Positions 36,300 through 48,565 of a stretch of 64,000 nucleotides of DNA are shown in pieces; within the stretch, counting starts at the first letter, position 1, and every line of letters begins with the position of its first letter. The position numbers were made by a program, and so were the translations under genes. A model generated the notes under the pieces. It worked only from the letters and a program-made list of their open reading frames with translations. It did not search any database and was not told where the DNA came from. The DNA is from Megalonaias nervosa (taxonomy: Eukaryota > Mollusca > Bivalvia > Unionida > Unionidae): the NCBI GenBank assembly GCA_016617855.1, contig JAECUM010001139.1, positions 1 to 64,000 on the forward strand, written 5' to 3'.

Positions 36300-39201
36300 C
36301 TGAAATAAATAGCAATTGACACTTCAGCAAGGTACATGGCTCATACACATCCATTCATGTGAAATTCAAGGACTTTCCAGAGCTTCAAAAATAAATTTAT
36401 TGGACTTCAAACACAGACTGTATGAGTGAAAATCATATACAGAATGATAAGTGATATAAACCAACAGAAGTGAAATAAGGTGATATAAACCAATAGAAGT
36501 GAAACACTGGAGACCAGCAACTCAGAGAAGCAAGGTTGTTGATGAACCAAATCATGCCAATATTCCAGGAAGCATATAAAAAATATGGTTCAAAATAATT
36601 TTGGAGGAAGTAAAAATGATTTTCAAGGACCTGAAAATTAATATGTCAAAGCGGAACTTCCACACATCATTACAAATAAACAGCATTGGACAATATTAGT
36701 ACAACCTGTTTTAAACCAGTAAATTCCAATTTGAGCTAGTCGGGTTAGCCAAAAGAATATAAATTAAATGATACACTTTTTTAAAAATAAGTTGTCAGGA
36801 TTTTACATTTCCCCTATATCATCGCCTGACCTGGTGTATGGGGCACAAAACACAGTGTGTGTTAAATTGCCTGTTTGTTTGTCTTATGTGAAAGTAAAGA
36901 AAAAAAAATAAGAATTCATGTACCAAAAGTTGACATTAGGGTTTTGTTATGTACAACTTGAGCAAATATCAACAAACTCCTATGCCAGTAGCTTACAAAA
37001 AAAAAGATAATTCTATGTGTGATTTTTAAATGCCAGGGTCACAGGGCTACCCCTTTATTTTTTAAAGCATTAGTACACCAACAGCAAATTGCTTCACTGC
37101 CCTTGATGCTGCTCCTTTCTAATATGTGAAATGAAAAATATGCAGATATTCTAACAATTGGTTAAAAATTGATTCCCAATTTTATCTGGATGGCACTAAT
37201 TGGTTTAAGTAAATGCTGCTTTGTAATGGTAGAAATCAAAGCAATGCAAATCTTGAAACAGTACATTGTGTATATATACTGCAATATCTGACACAATGAG
37301 CATTTAAAAAAGGCACCTGTACAGTCCCTGAATATAAAAGAGAATACTGAAAGCATGATTTTAGGTCAATGTGGGTTTTCCAGTATCCATGGTGACATAC
37401 AGTCAACAATGCTGGTAAAAGTGATTCCAGAACTGATGTAGGAGGGTCAGATAGTAGTAAAATTAAAAATATTAAACTGGGTGTTCTTTTTTTCTAAACT
37501 GATAAAACATGCATGATGGGGTCAAAAATGATTTCTAATTTATGCCTAGTGGTGATTTTTGGCATACAATGCAACATATATCAAAATGAAAGACAACATA
37601 AAAAATTCAGGAAATCAAGCAGTCTTTGCAAGTTCCTTAGTTTATAATATACATATGAATTTTTGCAAATAATTTCATGCCAGGTGATGTTGGAAGAAAT
37701 ATATATTTCATCCAAGGTGGGGAGTGATATTATATTTTATGCCTGGTGAAAATAAAAAGTGCCCTCTGACACCCTCCTATTATTTCTGGAATAGCCCTAT
37801 GATGATCTCTTGTCATAAAATATGGCAGGATTTACCTTGATTGTAACTAATTGAGATTTTTAAATTAGATGATATGTAATCTTATGAATTATCTATGTAA
37901 GATAATTTTTGTTTTATGTCTGCAAAGAAATCAGATGATAATATACATTCTTATCAGGGTCAATAATTTGTAACAACAGCCATGGCAAAAGAGGTGTAAG
38001 TATCGAATGCTGAGTAAGGTGGACATAAATTCTGTCAAAAGTTATATAACAGATTTGTATCTGTAAGTTACAAGACTTCTTACATAAATGACCAGTTTAC
38101 TGCAGGTTGAAGAACAAAATGGGCAAGAAACCCTTTTCATAAATTAAAGTTTCTGACAGAAATTTAATTGTATACAGAAAAAAATTGATAATGTGGATAG
38201 TTACTTTGGTAATGTGACTTTAATCAGACAATTTTATATGCTGTGCCATGGTCTAAAGCAGGGGTCTCAAACTGAAACTACCACGAGGGCCACATGAGGG
38301 CATTTTTGATGGCCCAAATGCTGCACCACCTTTGTTATCTCTCATGGCACGTTGTGATACCAAACATTTTGCGGGCCACAGGATATGGCTTGGCAAGCCA
38401 CATATTTGAGACACCTGGTCTAGAGTGAGCATGGATTTCAAATAAATGTGTCACTCTGTCACAATGATGAAAAACTACGTAGTCAGACTGAGTTTATTTG
38501 TAAGTTCTAAATCTATCATTCATATTTACAGGCTAGATTTGAAAAAAAAGAACCGTTTTCTGCCTGCCTGTTACATCCAGAATCCTGTTATTCACACTGT
38601 GTAATTTTATTTCAAGCAAGGTGACTTACAAATTTTTCTTTTCTTTTGTTTTGAGTTGATATGGATTAAAATACCACTGTAAAGTATTTCAAAATTCCGA
38701 CTGTACATAAGAATAAAATACTGTAAGATTGTTTAATGCAAGGTAAAACCCAATGCCATAAAAAATTTTTGAGATGTTCATAATACAATAATGCCCATAG
38801 TGATGAAATAAGTTTTTCTTATTTAACTCTAATGTACTTGATGGTCTATCTTCTTTCTGTGCAAAGAATTCTGGATGTATTAAGTTGGAGTAGCTTTCTA
38901 CTTAACGACATAATTTTTACAAATGATAAGTACATCTGAACCTGGTTGATTTTTTTAATGAAACTTCCATAAAAGAAAGTTGTGTGATTTTCTTTTTAAA
39001 TAAAAAGTACACATTTTCTTAAATTAGGATATGAATTGTGGATATAATCATGCATTTTTAAAATCTACTAACTGAGTAATTCTCCAGGTAAAATTTCAAA
39101 GAATGATGTTGTATATACAGGGATTTCTTTACAAAGCTGCCAAAATTAACCACATGCAGCACTTTAAAATGAAAGTAAAGAAAATAATAAAAAAAACATA
39201 C
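36300..39201 (-). other. SMC2 intron, 2.9 kb
   Basis: Contains a small tandem duplication (GTGATATAAACCAA-AGAAGTGAAA, about 36449-36505) and a hAT MITE at 38259-38417. Nothing else recognised. Confidence 0.75.
38259..38417. mobile_element. hAT-type MITE, 159 bp
   Basis: Terminal inverted repeats CAGGGGTCTCAAACT / TATTTGAGACACCTG are typical of short hAT derivatives, flanked by an 8-bp duplication GTCTAAAG (38251-38258) / GTCTAGAG (38418-38425) with one mismatch. The interior has GAGGGCCACAT and GCGGGCCACAG segments common in this MITE type. Confidence 0.9.
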
Positions 39202-39414
39202 ATCAGTCAAATTCTTTGTCAGTTCTTTTTTTCTCTTATTTTCTGCCTTCAGGCCCTCTTTTTTGTTATCTACAGCACTCTGTACAAGAGCTTCTTCTTT
39301 CTGTTTCTCAGCAAGTGTGGCCTCCAACTTCTGCATCACACTGCCTGACTCTTGATCCCTCTTCTTCTCTAACTCTGCTATCACGTTATCAAGGTCCTTT
39401 ACTTGCTGTTCTAT
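39202..39414 (-). CDS. SMC2: SMC2 exon: N-terminal coiled coil
   Basis: Encodes IEQQVKDLDNVIAELEKKRD...GLKAENKRKKELTKNLTD, about residues 270-340. A long charged helix with the SMC2 pattern ELEKKRDxExG and (K)RKELxKN. Acceptor ATATTTCAG/ATA at 39415-39416; donor ACTGAT/GTATGT at 39201. 213 bp = 71 codons, phase 0. A longer open frame runs through both splice sites but the flanking residues do not match SMC2. Confidence 0.96.
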
Positions 39415-40858
39415 CTGAAATATGAATTCATTTAATAGTTCAACTATTTGGCCTAAGATGTGCCCACCCTCACACAAACAGGAAAATGTATAATAAGTAC
39501 AGTGATTTTTGAATTTAACAGACATTGCTTTCAATAACAAAGATAGGGTCTGCACGTCAAGCCTATGATAAACGCATTATTGTTAAATACATGCCCTTGA
39601 CCTCGAGATCAAAAGGTAGAGTGAGCATCATAAGAATGATTGCTTTAGCTTCATAATGATTCACCCCAAGCATGAAGAAAATCTATGAAGCGGTTTATGA
39701 AATATAAATAAAGAAACTGAAGAAGAAAAAAAAACTGAAAATAAAGTATGACTGACCTTCACCCCAAGATCATAGGGGTAAGTGAGCCTGTCTTAGAATA
39801 CATTGCATTAGCCAACAACAATTCATTCCAAGTATGATGAGAATCTACAGAGTTTAGAAAAAAATAAGCAAATGAAAAAACTTTAACAGAGATCTAAACA
39901 AGCAGTGTATTGCATATTTAACAGAGATCTAAACAAGCAGTGTATTTGCATATTTCATGCCAGCAAATTGACTAACATGTATCTGGAAATATTTTTAACA
40001 CTTAAATACACAAAATACCCCAATGAATTAAAAAAAGAAGAAGAAATTAGTCCAAACTAGAATTAACCAATTCAATAAATTCTTAAAATGAATTTCTTCT
40101 AAGACAAAAACTTAGACCCACAATACTCTATCAAGGAGTTTAGGAAACATAAGGAGATGCTAAGGTTGACTGACATTGATTCACACAGTATTAGTATCAA
40201 TCATCCATTTCTGAATACATCTGATCATAAAAACAGGACATACATGTTGTTTGTCCATGACTGTGTGACTATTTTGTAGAAAGCATTAAATGGAAAAATC
40301 TGCTAAATAATACATTTTCAAAAATTCTATATTATGCATAAAAGTTTACTTATCACTAAATTTTAAAGTGTCTATACAGTCTCCTTTCCACTGCACAGAG
40401 ATTAAGTTTCGGTACATTAAAAATTCAAGATTTTTTTATTATTTCGTGACAGTGACAAAATTTAAATTCCATACAAATCATTCCTAAATTATGTAAGACT
40501 AATGTAAACACAATGAAAAGAATGTATTTCACACTCAAGTCAGAACAGTTCATTGAGACTTAGGCGATAACTACTTCCAATTTTAGATTTAATTTTTTGC
40601 ATCAGGCAGGGGTTTTTGGCAGTTCATCAAAATTTGTACAACCTTGATGTTAGAAATTATGTAATTATTTAGTGTCATTATGATATATCTGGATTTTTAA
40701 TGCAATTTATTTAAAGAGCGAGAATGGAATAATACTAAAATAACCCTGCTTGTATACTGTGACTGAGGAAAATATTCACTTTGTGCTCCAAATATTCCTC
40801 ATGGGACCATGCTGTATATAAGAACCTTTATATCCCTTTCAGTGTTGTCTGATATATA

Positions 40859-42771
40859 CAGGGTTCTTGCCATAAACTTAGAAAAAGATTTAAGACCTTT
40901 TCCAGACATTTTCCAGACCAAAAACTAAAAATTTCCAGACCTAACAATGTGAGAAGTTTATTAACCTAATTGGTAATGATATCATCAGGAGATAAAATTT
41001 TCAGAATTTTAGAACAAATAAAAATGGAATGTTTCCTGCATAATTCAAGTGTGCTGAATCTAAAACTGAACTCATCTTCATGATATCTTTTCCAATAAAT
41101 TCTCAGGAAGCATTGAAGCACATACACCGTCCACCATTTTTAATATTTTTCTTGGTGACTTGCAAAATCTTGACCTCATGTTATTTCAAGCTGATATTTG
41201 CATATTTCTTACATATGGGTATATAGAAATGTTGGGTGAACATTCACCTGTAAGAATAGACTTTCCTGTGTTCCAGGTACTTCGGAAGCCTTTCTGTGCA
41301 TTTTTATCAAGTGGCCCCCCACCACATTTGTATGAAATACTGTATTCTTTAGTCATACACATGTTGAAATTATATGCTGCTCTTAAAATTTAATGTTTTA
41401 TCCATAATTTGTGTGCAGAGAATTCAAAATTGAATTCATCTTTATGATATTATTTCAAATAAATTCACACCATGCATCCAAACACATGCACCATCCACCA
41501 TTTTAATATTGGTCTTTGGTCGCTTTTTGCAAAATCTTAACCTTGTGGTTATTTCAAGCTGAAATTTGCATATTTCTTACATGTGGTAATATAGAAATAT
41601 TTTGTGAACATTCAGCTTTAATAATAAATTTACTTTTTCATTGTTTCTGGTATTTCTTAAAGCCTTTCTGTGCCTTGTTTAAGTGACCTCCCACAATCAT
41701 TTTTTTCATAAAATACCTTAATGATGAGCCATACAAAAGTTGAAATTATATCTTACTCTTAAAACAGTGCATAATCATTACAATATTTTTGTACACGTAT
41801 ATGTTGATCTGAAATCACAATTTAGTAACAGAAATTGCCACTTCAGAATTAAATTATTATAAGACAGTTTTGGTCAATTTTTTATTTTTAAAAATAATGA
41901 CAAAGAATAAACAAACTGAAAAATAACTTACACTGAATTCTTCCAAAATTCTACGAAAGATGTCAGTCACATGGACAAAATTCTTGAAAAATTCCTTGTT
42001 CACTCTTTCATATTGTACAGGTTTTCCACTAATTTAGTATTACAGTAAATCTGCATTTCTATGCTGTAAATTGTGTATGTTGCAACACTGAATTTTGGGT
42101 GTCAATTTTTTGTACTTTCTTAATAATTCTGATCAATTTTGAGCAATATCCTACAGTTCAAAAAGTAGCATTAAATTATGAAATCAGAGTGTGAGAGAAG
42201 GAACTGGCACAGAGTTCTCACGAAATATTTATGATTATTTATTTTTTAAATAAAGTGACATGTACAGATCAACTGTTTGTTCTTTATAATGTCAATATTC
42301 AAAATAGATTGATATTCACAATATATGTCATTATTATTGCCATTATTTACAATTTTACGGACCCACATGCTGAGAGAGTTACTGTTCTTGCTAGCAAAAG
42401 ATCGGTCCAAGAATGTCAAATCAAATAAAATCCAATGAAATTAAAACGAATACTCACTAGCACAACACAAAACTTAAATTACTGAAATAATCCATGAAAT
42501 GTAAAAGGTAGATTAATCCTCAATGAGTCAGCAAACACCAGTCAAAATTGTGTGGTCTTCTCCTGCGAATTTATCAGCTATATTCGCCTTAAGACGTTGC
42601 GTTCTACAGTAACGTCTGAAGAGCTCCGACAAGAGCAGTCACGTTTCCGAACAACGAAAATTAAAGACTTTTTCCCAACTTTCTAGTCATTTTAAAATTT
42701 TTCAAGGCCTGGAAAAGCAATGTTCAAATTTAAGACTTTTTCCAGAATTCCAGACCCACGCGGGAACCCTG
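40859..42771. mobile_element. Non-autonomous hAT-like element, 1.9 kb
   Basis: Ends CAGGGTTCTTGCCATAAAC and, inverted, CAGGGTTCCCGCGTGGG, with TTAAGAC-TTTTCCAGAC-type subterminal motifs on both sides. Flanked by the direct repeat TATATA (40853-40858 and 42772-42777). The CAGGGTT terminus and 6-bp duplication match the large hAT at 53807-58948. No transposase frame. Interior carries a ~364-bp tandem duplication. Confidence 0.85.
41042..41770 (+). repeat. Two-copy tandem duplication, ~364-bp period, inside the hAT-like element
   Basis: ACTGAACTCATCTTCATGAT (41065) and ATTGAATTCATCTTTATGAT (41429) start matching units. Both continue with CACA-GCACC-TCCACCATTTT, TTTCAAGCTGA-ATTTGCAT, ATTTCTTACAT-TGG-TATA and AAGCCTTTCTGTGC. 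The copies have diverged noticeably. Confidence 0.85.
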
Positions 42772-42782
42772 TATATAGTTAC

Positions 42783-42860
42783 CTCCACTATTCTGTCCTT
42801 TAATTTTTGCATACTGTCTTGCATCTCTACCAGCTCCTCAGCCGAACGTTTCTTCTTGTC
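42783..42860 (-). CDS. SMC2: SMC2 exon: proximal coiled coil
   Basis: Encodes DKKKRSAEELVEMQDSMQKL KDRIVE, about residues 244-269; the RSAEEL-EMQD block is conserved in SMC2. Acceptor GTTGACAG/GAC at 42861-42862; donor GTGGAG/GTAACT at 42782. 78 bp = 26 codons, phase 0. The hAT-like element's duplication begins five bases into the downstream intron. Confidence 0.96.
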
Positions 42861-44954
42861 CTGTCAACACAGAGTAATATCTTTTAGTAATAGTTAAAAA
42901 TATACATTATTGAGCTTACTGTGTTTAATATTTGCTTTTGAACTTTATAGGTGGATTCTGCTTCAGTTTTGTTAAAAATGAACTGTAGTGCCATGTATTA
43001 TGTTCTCAAATATACTGTGTCTCTAATTAGAACCAATTATAAACTATTATGACAAAGCCAGGAACACAGTATATCAACATATGATCAATTAACAATGACA
43101 TTTTTTCCCCCCTCTGGTTGAATCTAAATTTCTTGGATAAAATGACTTGTTCCTAGTCACTATTACAGCTGCCATATTTACCGTATATATTGGGACACGA
43201 TAAAATAATTTTTTTTTTTTCCTGTCCCAAAACTTATGGTGAAACTTTTTTCGCCTTGGTCATATGTCCCAAGACTTAAGAAATGAAATAAATTTGTATT
43301 GCATTCATGCTCCCCCCCACTGCATGCTGCAATAAAATCGATAAAGAAAACGCTTATTTGACAATAAAAAGAAAGAAACTAACCTTGTATTGTTATCATT
43401 TGTCCTTTTTTTCAACATAAGCATTAAAGAATAAATTATACCCATGAAATCCGTATATATAGCGTCGGCTTCCATACTGTAGCATGTATAGCTTATGTCC
43501 GATAACACACGACACTTTGTTCATTGACATGAACATTAAGAAACAACTCGTGTTTGGTTGTGCTCAAAGGTTTGAATATGTTATCTGACTGAAAAGTGGA
43601 TCCAACAAAATCGCAAACGAGAGGGAAATAATCAACCGATATCTTGAAGACAACTGTCATTCACACATGACACGGTGTTAGGTGCAAAATAACCTAGACT
43701 GAATTATATCCAGGTCTACTGTATGACAGTATCTTGAAAATAAAAATCATTATTTGAAAACACATTCACCTGAGTGCAAGTGACAATCTTTTAACAGCAT
43801 GGGTTACAAAAGTATCATTAAAACAAGTTATTGCTGTGTACACTATTTACCCGCAAACATCAATGCTCCTTTGTATTCATTACAACTACAGATGCTGAGC
43901 ACATAGAAGCTTGGGTGGTGAATAAACACAACTGGCAGCAAGCAGTAAACTCCTTCTTTGAACTTACCAACAGGACATCAAAGACAAAGGTTATTTTATT
44001 ACAATGCAAGCTGACTTTGGATACTTTGAAGTGTTTTTTTTTTTTTAAAGGATATCAATATAGAGGTTATTCTACTGCAAACCAAGCCAACATAAGAAGC
44101 CGACTTTGGATTCTTTTAAGTGTGCAGATTTCTTTTGGTTGATTTTGTTTTGGATATACAAAGATGGCTGAGATATGGAAGCTAACTTTGGTTCCTTTTC
44201 ACCAGTATTCACGGAAATTTTGAAAATAAATTGAAACAAAGGAACAATTTTTAAAGTGACACAATATAGCGTTTTGTGCAAGGACATTGATGACCCAACA
44301 TCGCCCAGAATATTTGGAGAAAATAAAATCATGTGATGAATTTGTGAAAACCAGAGAAGTAGTTGATTTCGCTGACAATGTGATCATTAACATGGATGAA
44401 ATTCTAGTGTACTCTGATCTCATTCCTGGATGGACTGACAATAAGATGTGTGTCAAAAGTGTGAGAATTAGCTAGACTGGTCCAGATTTGAAAAAATCTG
44501 ACTTTAGTCCTTGCAGTTTCCGCTTCAGGTGATGTGTTGCTTCTAACAATTTTTCACGGTCCGAGAAAGCTAAAAAAAAAAAAAAAAAAATGCACTGAAA
44601 GAATGGATCGTATGTGTGCAGGAGAAGGGTTGTGTTGATGAGATGCTGCTGCAGTGGATTAAAGAGTTTTACCTCAAGTACACAGTTTTATATTTTTTAA
44701 AATAAAATTTCAGTAGGAGTACATTTTCCGACATGTAATTTTCGAATTTAACAGATGTCCCACAACTTACTTCTCAAAAAAACGATGTGTCCCAGAACGT
44801 ACAGTGCACCAAAAAATTACTTTTAAAATTTATGGTGTCCCAACAAATACATTGTTCCAATATATATGGCAAACATGGCATATACTTACTCTTGCATTTT
44901 ACTGCCATGTTGGGACATTATATTAAAAACAAGCATGCACTTTAAAGTACCTAC
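42861..44954 (-). other. SMC2 intron, 2.1 kb, mostly a dead pogo/Tigger-type element
   Basis: The element at 43170-44880 fills most of it; only about 74 nt separate its right end from the upstream exon's donor. The stretch 42865-43165 shows nothing. Confidence 0.8.
43170..44880 (+). mobile_element. Decayed pogo/Tigger-type DNA transposon
   Basis: Left end TGCCATATTTACCGTATATATTGGGACA and inverted right end TGCCATGTTTGCCATATATATTGGAACA match at most positions. A plus-strand frame at 44287-44475 has DNVIINMDEILVYSDL, the first catalytic Asp block (NMDE-PVYFD) of the DDE_1 family, then KMCVKSVRIS and a stop. Beyond an A-run and frameshift, KEWIVCVQEKGCVDEMLLQW (about 44595-44655) matches the next conserved block. 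A degraded DNA-binding region may lie at 43580-44000. Non-functional. Confidence 0.8.
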
Positions 44955-45092
44955 TTCAACACAGACAAAGACGTATGCAATGTGTAGTTTGTTCAGGTGC
45001 TCCAGCTCTCGATTGATTTTCTGGAACTCCAAGTATGAGGACCTCTCCTCCTTCAGCTTGGTTAGAGTAGGGGTTATGTCTTCTTTTAAAAT
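44955..45092 (-). CDS. SMC2: SMC2 exon: head to coiled-coil transition
   Basis: Encodes [20 protein letters not shown]...[16 protein letters not shown], about residues 198-243. [18 protein letters not shown] and IAY are invariant SMC2 features just after the N-terminal head. Acceptor ACTTTCAG/ATT at 45093-45094. Of two possible donors I chose GAA/GTAGGT at 44954 because it gives phase 0 and E-DKKKRSAEEL, matching the family. 138 bp = 46 codons. Confidence 0.96.
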
Positions 45093-45920
45093 CTGAAAGT
45101 TTATTTCACTGAATCATCAAACTGTGACATCAAACTTTTCATACAGTCTCTGCACATGTAAAAGATAAGTTTTGTAGCTTCAAATAAAACTTTGCATCAT
45201 TACACTATCTACGATGATTTTGATAACAATTAGTTTCCAAAGCAAAACTTAAACCAGAGCACCATCTACAATGCATGATCCACCTGTCCTGAACTTTCAA
45301 ATCAGCAATATAGTTAGGATTGTCCTGATATACCCTTAAACCATACTGGTTCACAGTGCTCTTGAGAGTTGTTTTAAGCAAATTTTAAGGACATCCAAAA
45401 CTTCAAGGATTACTGCATATAGAAACTGAACTTTGTTTAACACAATATAAATTAAAACATAAAGAAAAAACACATTCCTAAAGTGTTTATTTATTCATTA
45501 TTTGTGTAAAATACATTTTAAAAAATCCTAAATTGTGAAGTTAAAAGTAATGTGTTGGATACCTTCAGATAAATTCAAGAATTTTCCAGATGTGCCTAGA
45601 TACATACTTACGGACAGCCTCACACATAGGGTCTTTTCAAGAACTTATATTTTAGGGGATACCCCCCTATCCCCAGTTTGATAAAAATGGGAGGAATTTT
45701 ATAAATTTAGGGGGAATATAATGAAGAAATAAAGGTAGGGACCTGCAAATATGTTGCATGATTGCATGCTTTTGCTTTAAAGATTAGTGTTAATCCCACA
45801 TCCTAGCATATACCCTGCATATATACATATGTCCTGAAAAGGCAGTATTACTAAATGGGTGTGTCATGACTTTTGCATAAAGATGTGTCACATGATTAAT
45901 GTAGTCGTATCAAGACGTAC
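45093..45920 (-). other. SMC2 intron, 828 bp
   Basis: GT-AG intron (donor ACA/GTACGT at 45920). AT-rich; a short palindromic GGGGATACCCCCCTATCCCC segment at about 45655. No named element. Confidence 0.8.
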
Positions 45921-46031
45921 TGTGTCAATTTCTCTGAGCTTGGCATCCTTTTTTTCAATGGTTCTCTGGGCTGCCTCTTTCTTACTTTCATAGAGTCTGG
46001 TGCCAGCTGCTTCCTCTATCATGGCAAGAAT
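45921..46031 (-). CDS. SMC2: SMC2 exon: end of N-terminal ATPase head
   Basis: Encodes ILAMIEEAAGTRLYESKKEA AQRTIEKKDAKLREIDT, about residues 161-197. IEEAAGTRxYExKKxxAxxTIxKKxxKLxEI is the highly conserved junction of the SMC head and the first helix of the arm. Acceptor ATTTTACAG/ATT at 46032-46033; donor GACACA/GTACGT at 45920. 111 bp = 37 codons, phase 0. Confidence 0.97.
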
Positions 46032-46632
46032 CTGTAAAATATCAGGCAACTTGAGAAATACATCAGAGTGTTGCAGCAACTGTTGAAAACGTATTTCTAA
46101 TATTAAAAAGTTTTTAATATCAAATATACTCTTATTTATAACATATTCACAACAGATATTCTGATCACTTTCTCTTTAATTCATATGTAAGCAATTATCA
46201 GTGCACACACAAAGAAAACAAAAAAACAGAACAATTAAAATACAGTGCTCTTCCTGCTATGTAATTTACATCTTTTTCTTCAAAAAAGGCATACAATTAC
46301 ATTACATATGAACTAATACAATAACTTTCAACCTGCTGATAAACAACATTTTCTTTGAGTTTTTAAAACACTTTATAATGAATTATTTGATCTAAAACTT
46401 ACAGCAGATGTTCTACAAGGATATGCATATTATATAAATATACTATGGAAATGTACAACACACAAAATATTTTTAAGCTGGCAATCTAAACATAGACAAC
46501 CTAAAATACTCTGGCTTCCATTCTTATTGTCTTTTGATTCCATTTGTTTGTTTGTTTAAAGTATATCCTGTCTAGGATTTTGATCAAAAGAGTTTGAATA
46601 AGGTGGTGACATAATAGAAAAGGCTGCCTTAC
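46032..46632 (-). other. SMC2 intron, 601 bp
   Basis: AT-rich GT-AG intron with no recognisable element. Confidence 0.85.
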
Positions 46633-46794
46633 CTCTGGTGGTTTCATATTCAAAACTTTAGTAATACGTCCCTGCATGATAAGGAAGTGTGGGTTGTTGA
46701 CATTTAACTGCACAGAGCGGAATAGATCCTGCACCCTTGTATTGTTTGCATTGCTTCCATTTATCAGGTACTTGTTGCGACCACCAACAACAAC
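46633..46794 (-). CDS. SMC2: SMC2 exon: ATPase head with Q-loop
   Basis: Encodes [54 protein letters not shown] in pieces recognisable as SMC2, about residues 107-160. The Gln in HFLIMQGRI is the Q-loop residue that senses the ATP/magnesium site. [12 protein letters not shown] distinguishes SMC2 from SMC1, 3 and 4. Acceptor CGTTTTAG/GTT at 46795-46796; donor CCAGAG/GTAAGG at 46632. 162 bp = 54 codons, phase 0. Confidence 0.98.
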
Positions 46795-47110
46795 CTAAAA
46801 CGTATAAACAATGGTAAATTGTGAGACAACTGAGCACTAGGCATTATTTTCAGGAAACACAATTTTGGTAAACAAGCTAATGCCTTTAATGAATTTCTAT
46901 CATTATTTTTAACGATTTCTGTCACTGCAAATTCATTTTATAAAGACATATCACTGTACCTGGGCCTAAATTAAGATATACAACTAAATAAATTATGTCT
47001 CCTCTTACCTGATTGATCCTTTTAAAATCCCTCACTCCATTTTTGTATTATTTAGTAGTGACCACTCAGAATATTGTGTAGTTCTTCAGACTGAGGATCT
47101 AATCAAGAAC

Positions 47111-47112
<2 letters not shown>

Positions 47113-47159
<47 letters not shown>
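47113..47159 (+). repeat. (TA)n microsatellite
   Basis: About 46 bp of alternating TA. Confidence 0.95.
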
Positions 47160-47160
<1 letters not shown>

Positions 47161-47449
47161 CAATATTTACAAAATTTTAAAAAAGCCTACATACTCTGAT
47201 TAAGACAAAACCTTTTTCAAGCCTTTTACAGGAAATATAATTTTTCCTACTTGGACTACAAAATGTTGGAGTAAATATCCACCACAGAGATCTAAATTAG
47301 ATTTTGAAATGGAAGTCATAGGCAAAAAAAAAAGATGAGTAGGTTTCTAAGTTTTCAGCCTCAAGTCCAAGTAAATTTTTATACTTAGTTCTATTGAAAA
47401 AAGACTGAAAACGTGTTCCCAGAAAATGAATACTCAACCACCCCTTTTT

Positions 47450-47960
47450 TGGTATGACTGTGCAGTTAACTGTACATGAGAAACTGACCATAAACACTAA
47501 AACGGAAATGAAGTCACTGAAGCATGAAAGTTGGGTCAAAGTAATCATCAACTTCTGGTACCATGGTGTTATATTCGCTAAGACTAATATACATTCAAAC
47601 TTTCATGACTCTGGGGTTACCAATTGTCAAGAAACAAACTCTAATGCAAAAAACTAAACAGAAGTCACTGAAGCAAGAAATGTTGGTCAGTGACCTAATT
47701 TTGGTATGAATGTATTGTTATCACCAAAATGGATCTACATACCAAGTTTCATGAATGTTGTTAACAATGCATGAAAAATGGACCTGCATGCAAACCCTAT
47801 TGGAAGTTTATAAAACATTAAATTTTGATCATGGTGGTCTTTTGGAATAATGCTGATGTACTCACCAAGATCCATCTACATGTAAAGTTGTATGACTGGG
47901 CAATCAATTCCGAAGAAACGGACCTAAATGCAAAGCTTGTGTGCTGAACAGTCAGATGGA
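47450..47960 (+). repeat. Diverged tandem repeat, ~160-bp units
   Basis: Recurrent order: GAAGTCACTGAAGCATGAAA / GAAGTCACTGAAGCAAGAAA, then a GGTAC/GGTATGA-ATG-TGTTAT line, CACTAAGA/CACCAAAATGGATCTACAT, a CAAACTTTCATGA / CAAGTTTCATGAATG / AAGTTGTATGACTG line, then GAAACAAAC/GAAACGGACCTAAATGCAAA. About three degraded units, ending in a GTCAGATGGACAGATAAAAT segment. Confidence 0.6.
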
Positions 47961-48565
47961 CAGATAAAATTAGTGCCATATGCATAAACCACATTCATGG
48001 TGGGACATAAAAAATGACTAAAATTTCAGTTTCAAGGACAAGAGAATGGAGGTCTTGGCCCTTTATTCTGTCTACATTTATTATCAGGCAAACTTCATAA
48101 TTTCCCAAGATCTATAACACTGACAGTAATCTTTACCTACAGAATATTACCCAACAGCGATATTTTCAAACTTATAGTATTCCAATCACGGTCAAGGTAA
48201 AGTGAAAACCCATATATTTTATGGTGGAAAACAAAATTCTCATTCAATCCACATCTATTTTTAACAGCTTTGATGTCAACCGTTCAACACGCAAATCAGG
48301 AATCCTAGCATACATTTTTCTGAATGTAGGAAGCATGTCTGGAATGGACAACACATTTGTTAAAAGTTCCTGAAGTTCAGAACCAAAAAGAACATAGATC
48401 CATGACAGTTCCTCTCATCACATGCCCATGCACAGTAGCAGTCCTCCCTTTTAGTAACACAATCCGGTTGTAGGATATCAGAGTGGGTTGGAAGAATCTA
48501 ATCAAACTATTAGCGACAGGGAAGTATCGCTTCATAAAAATTAGTCTTATACCTACCCACCAGTG

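Larger units (their letters stand above)
39415..42782 (-). other. SMC2 intron, 3.4 kb
   Basis: Contains a 35-36-bp tandem duplication (AACAGAGATCTAAACAAGCA, about 39886-39955) and the hAT-like element 40859-42771, which reaches almost to the splice donor at 42782. The stretch 39960-40850 shows nothing recognisable. Confidence 0.8.

Noticed and set aside
39058..39555. A 165-codon frame as a separate gene
   Set aside because: Its middle is an SMC2 exon (39202-39414) with good splice sites; the outer parts are intron read-through.
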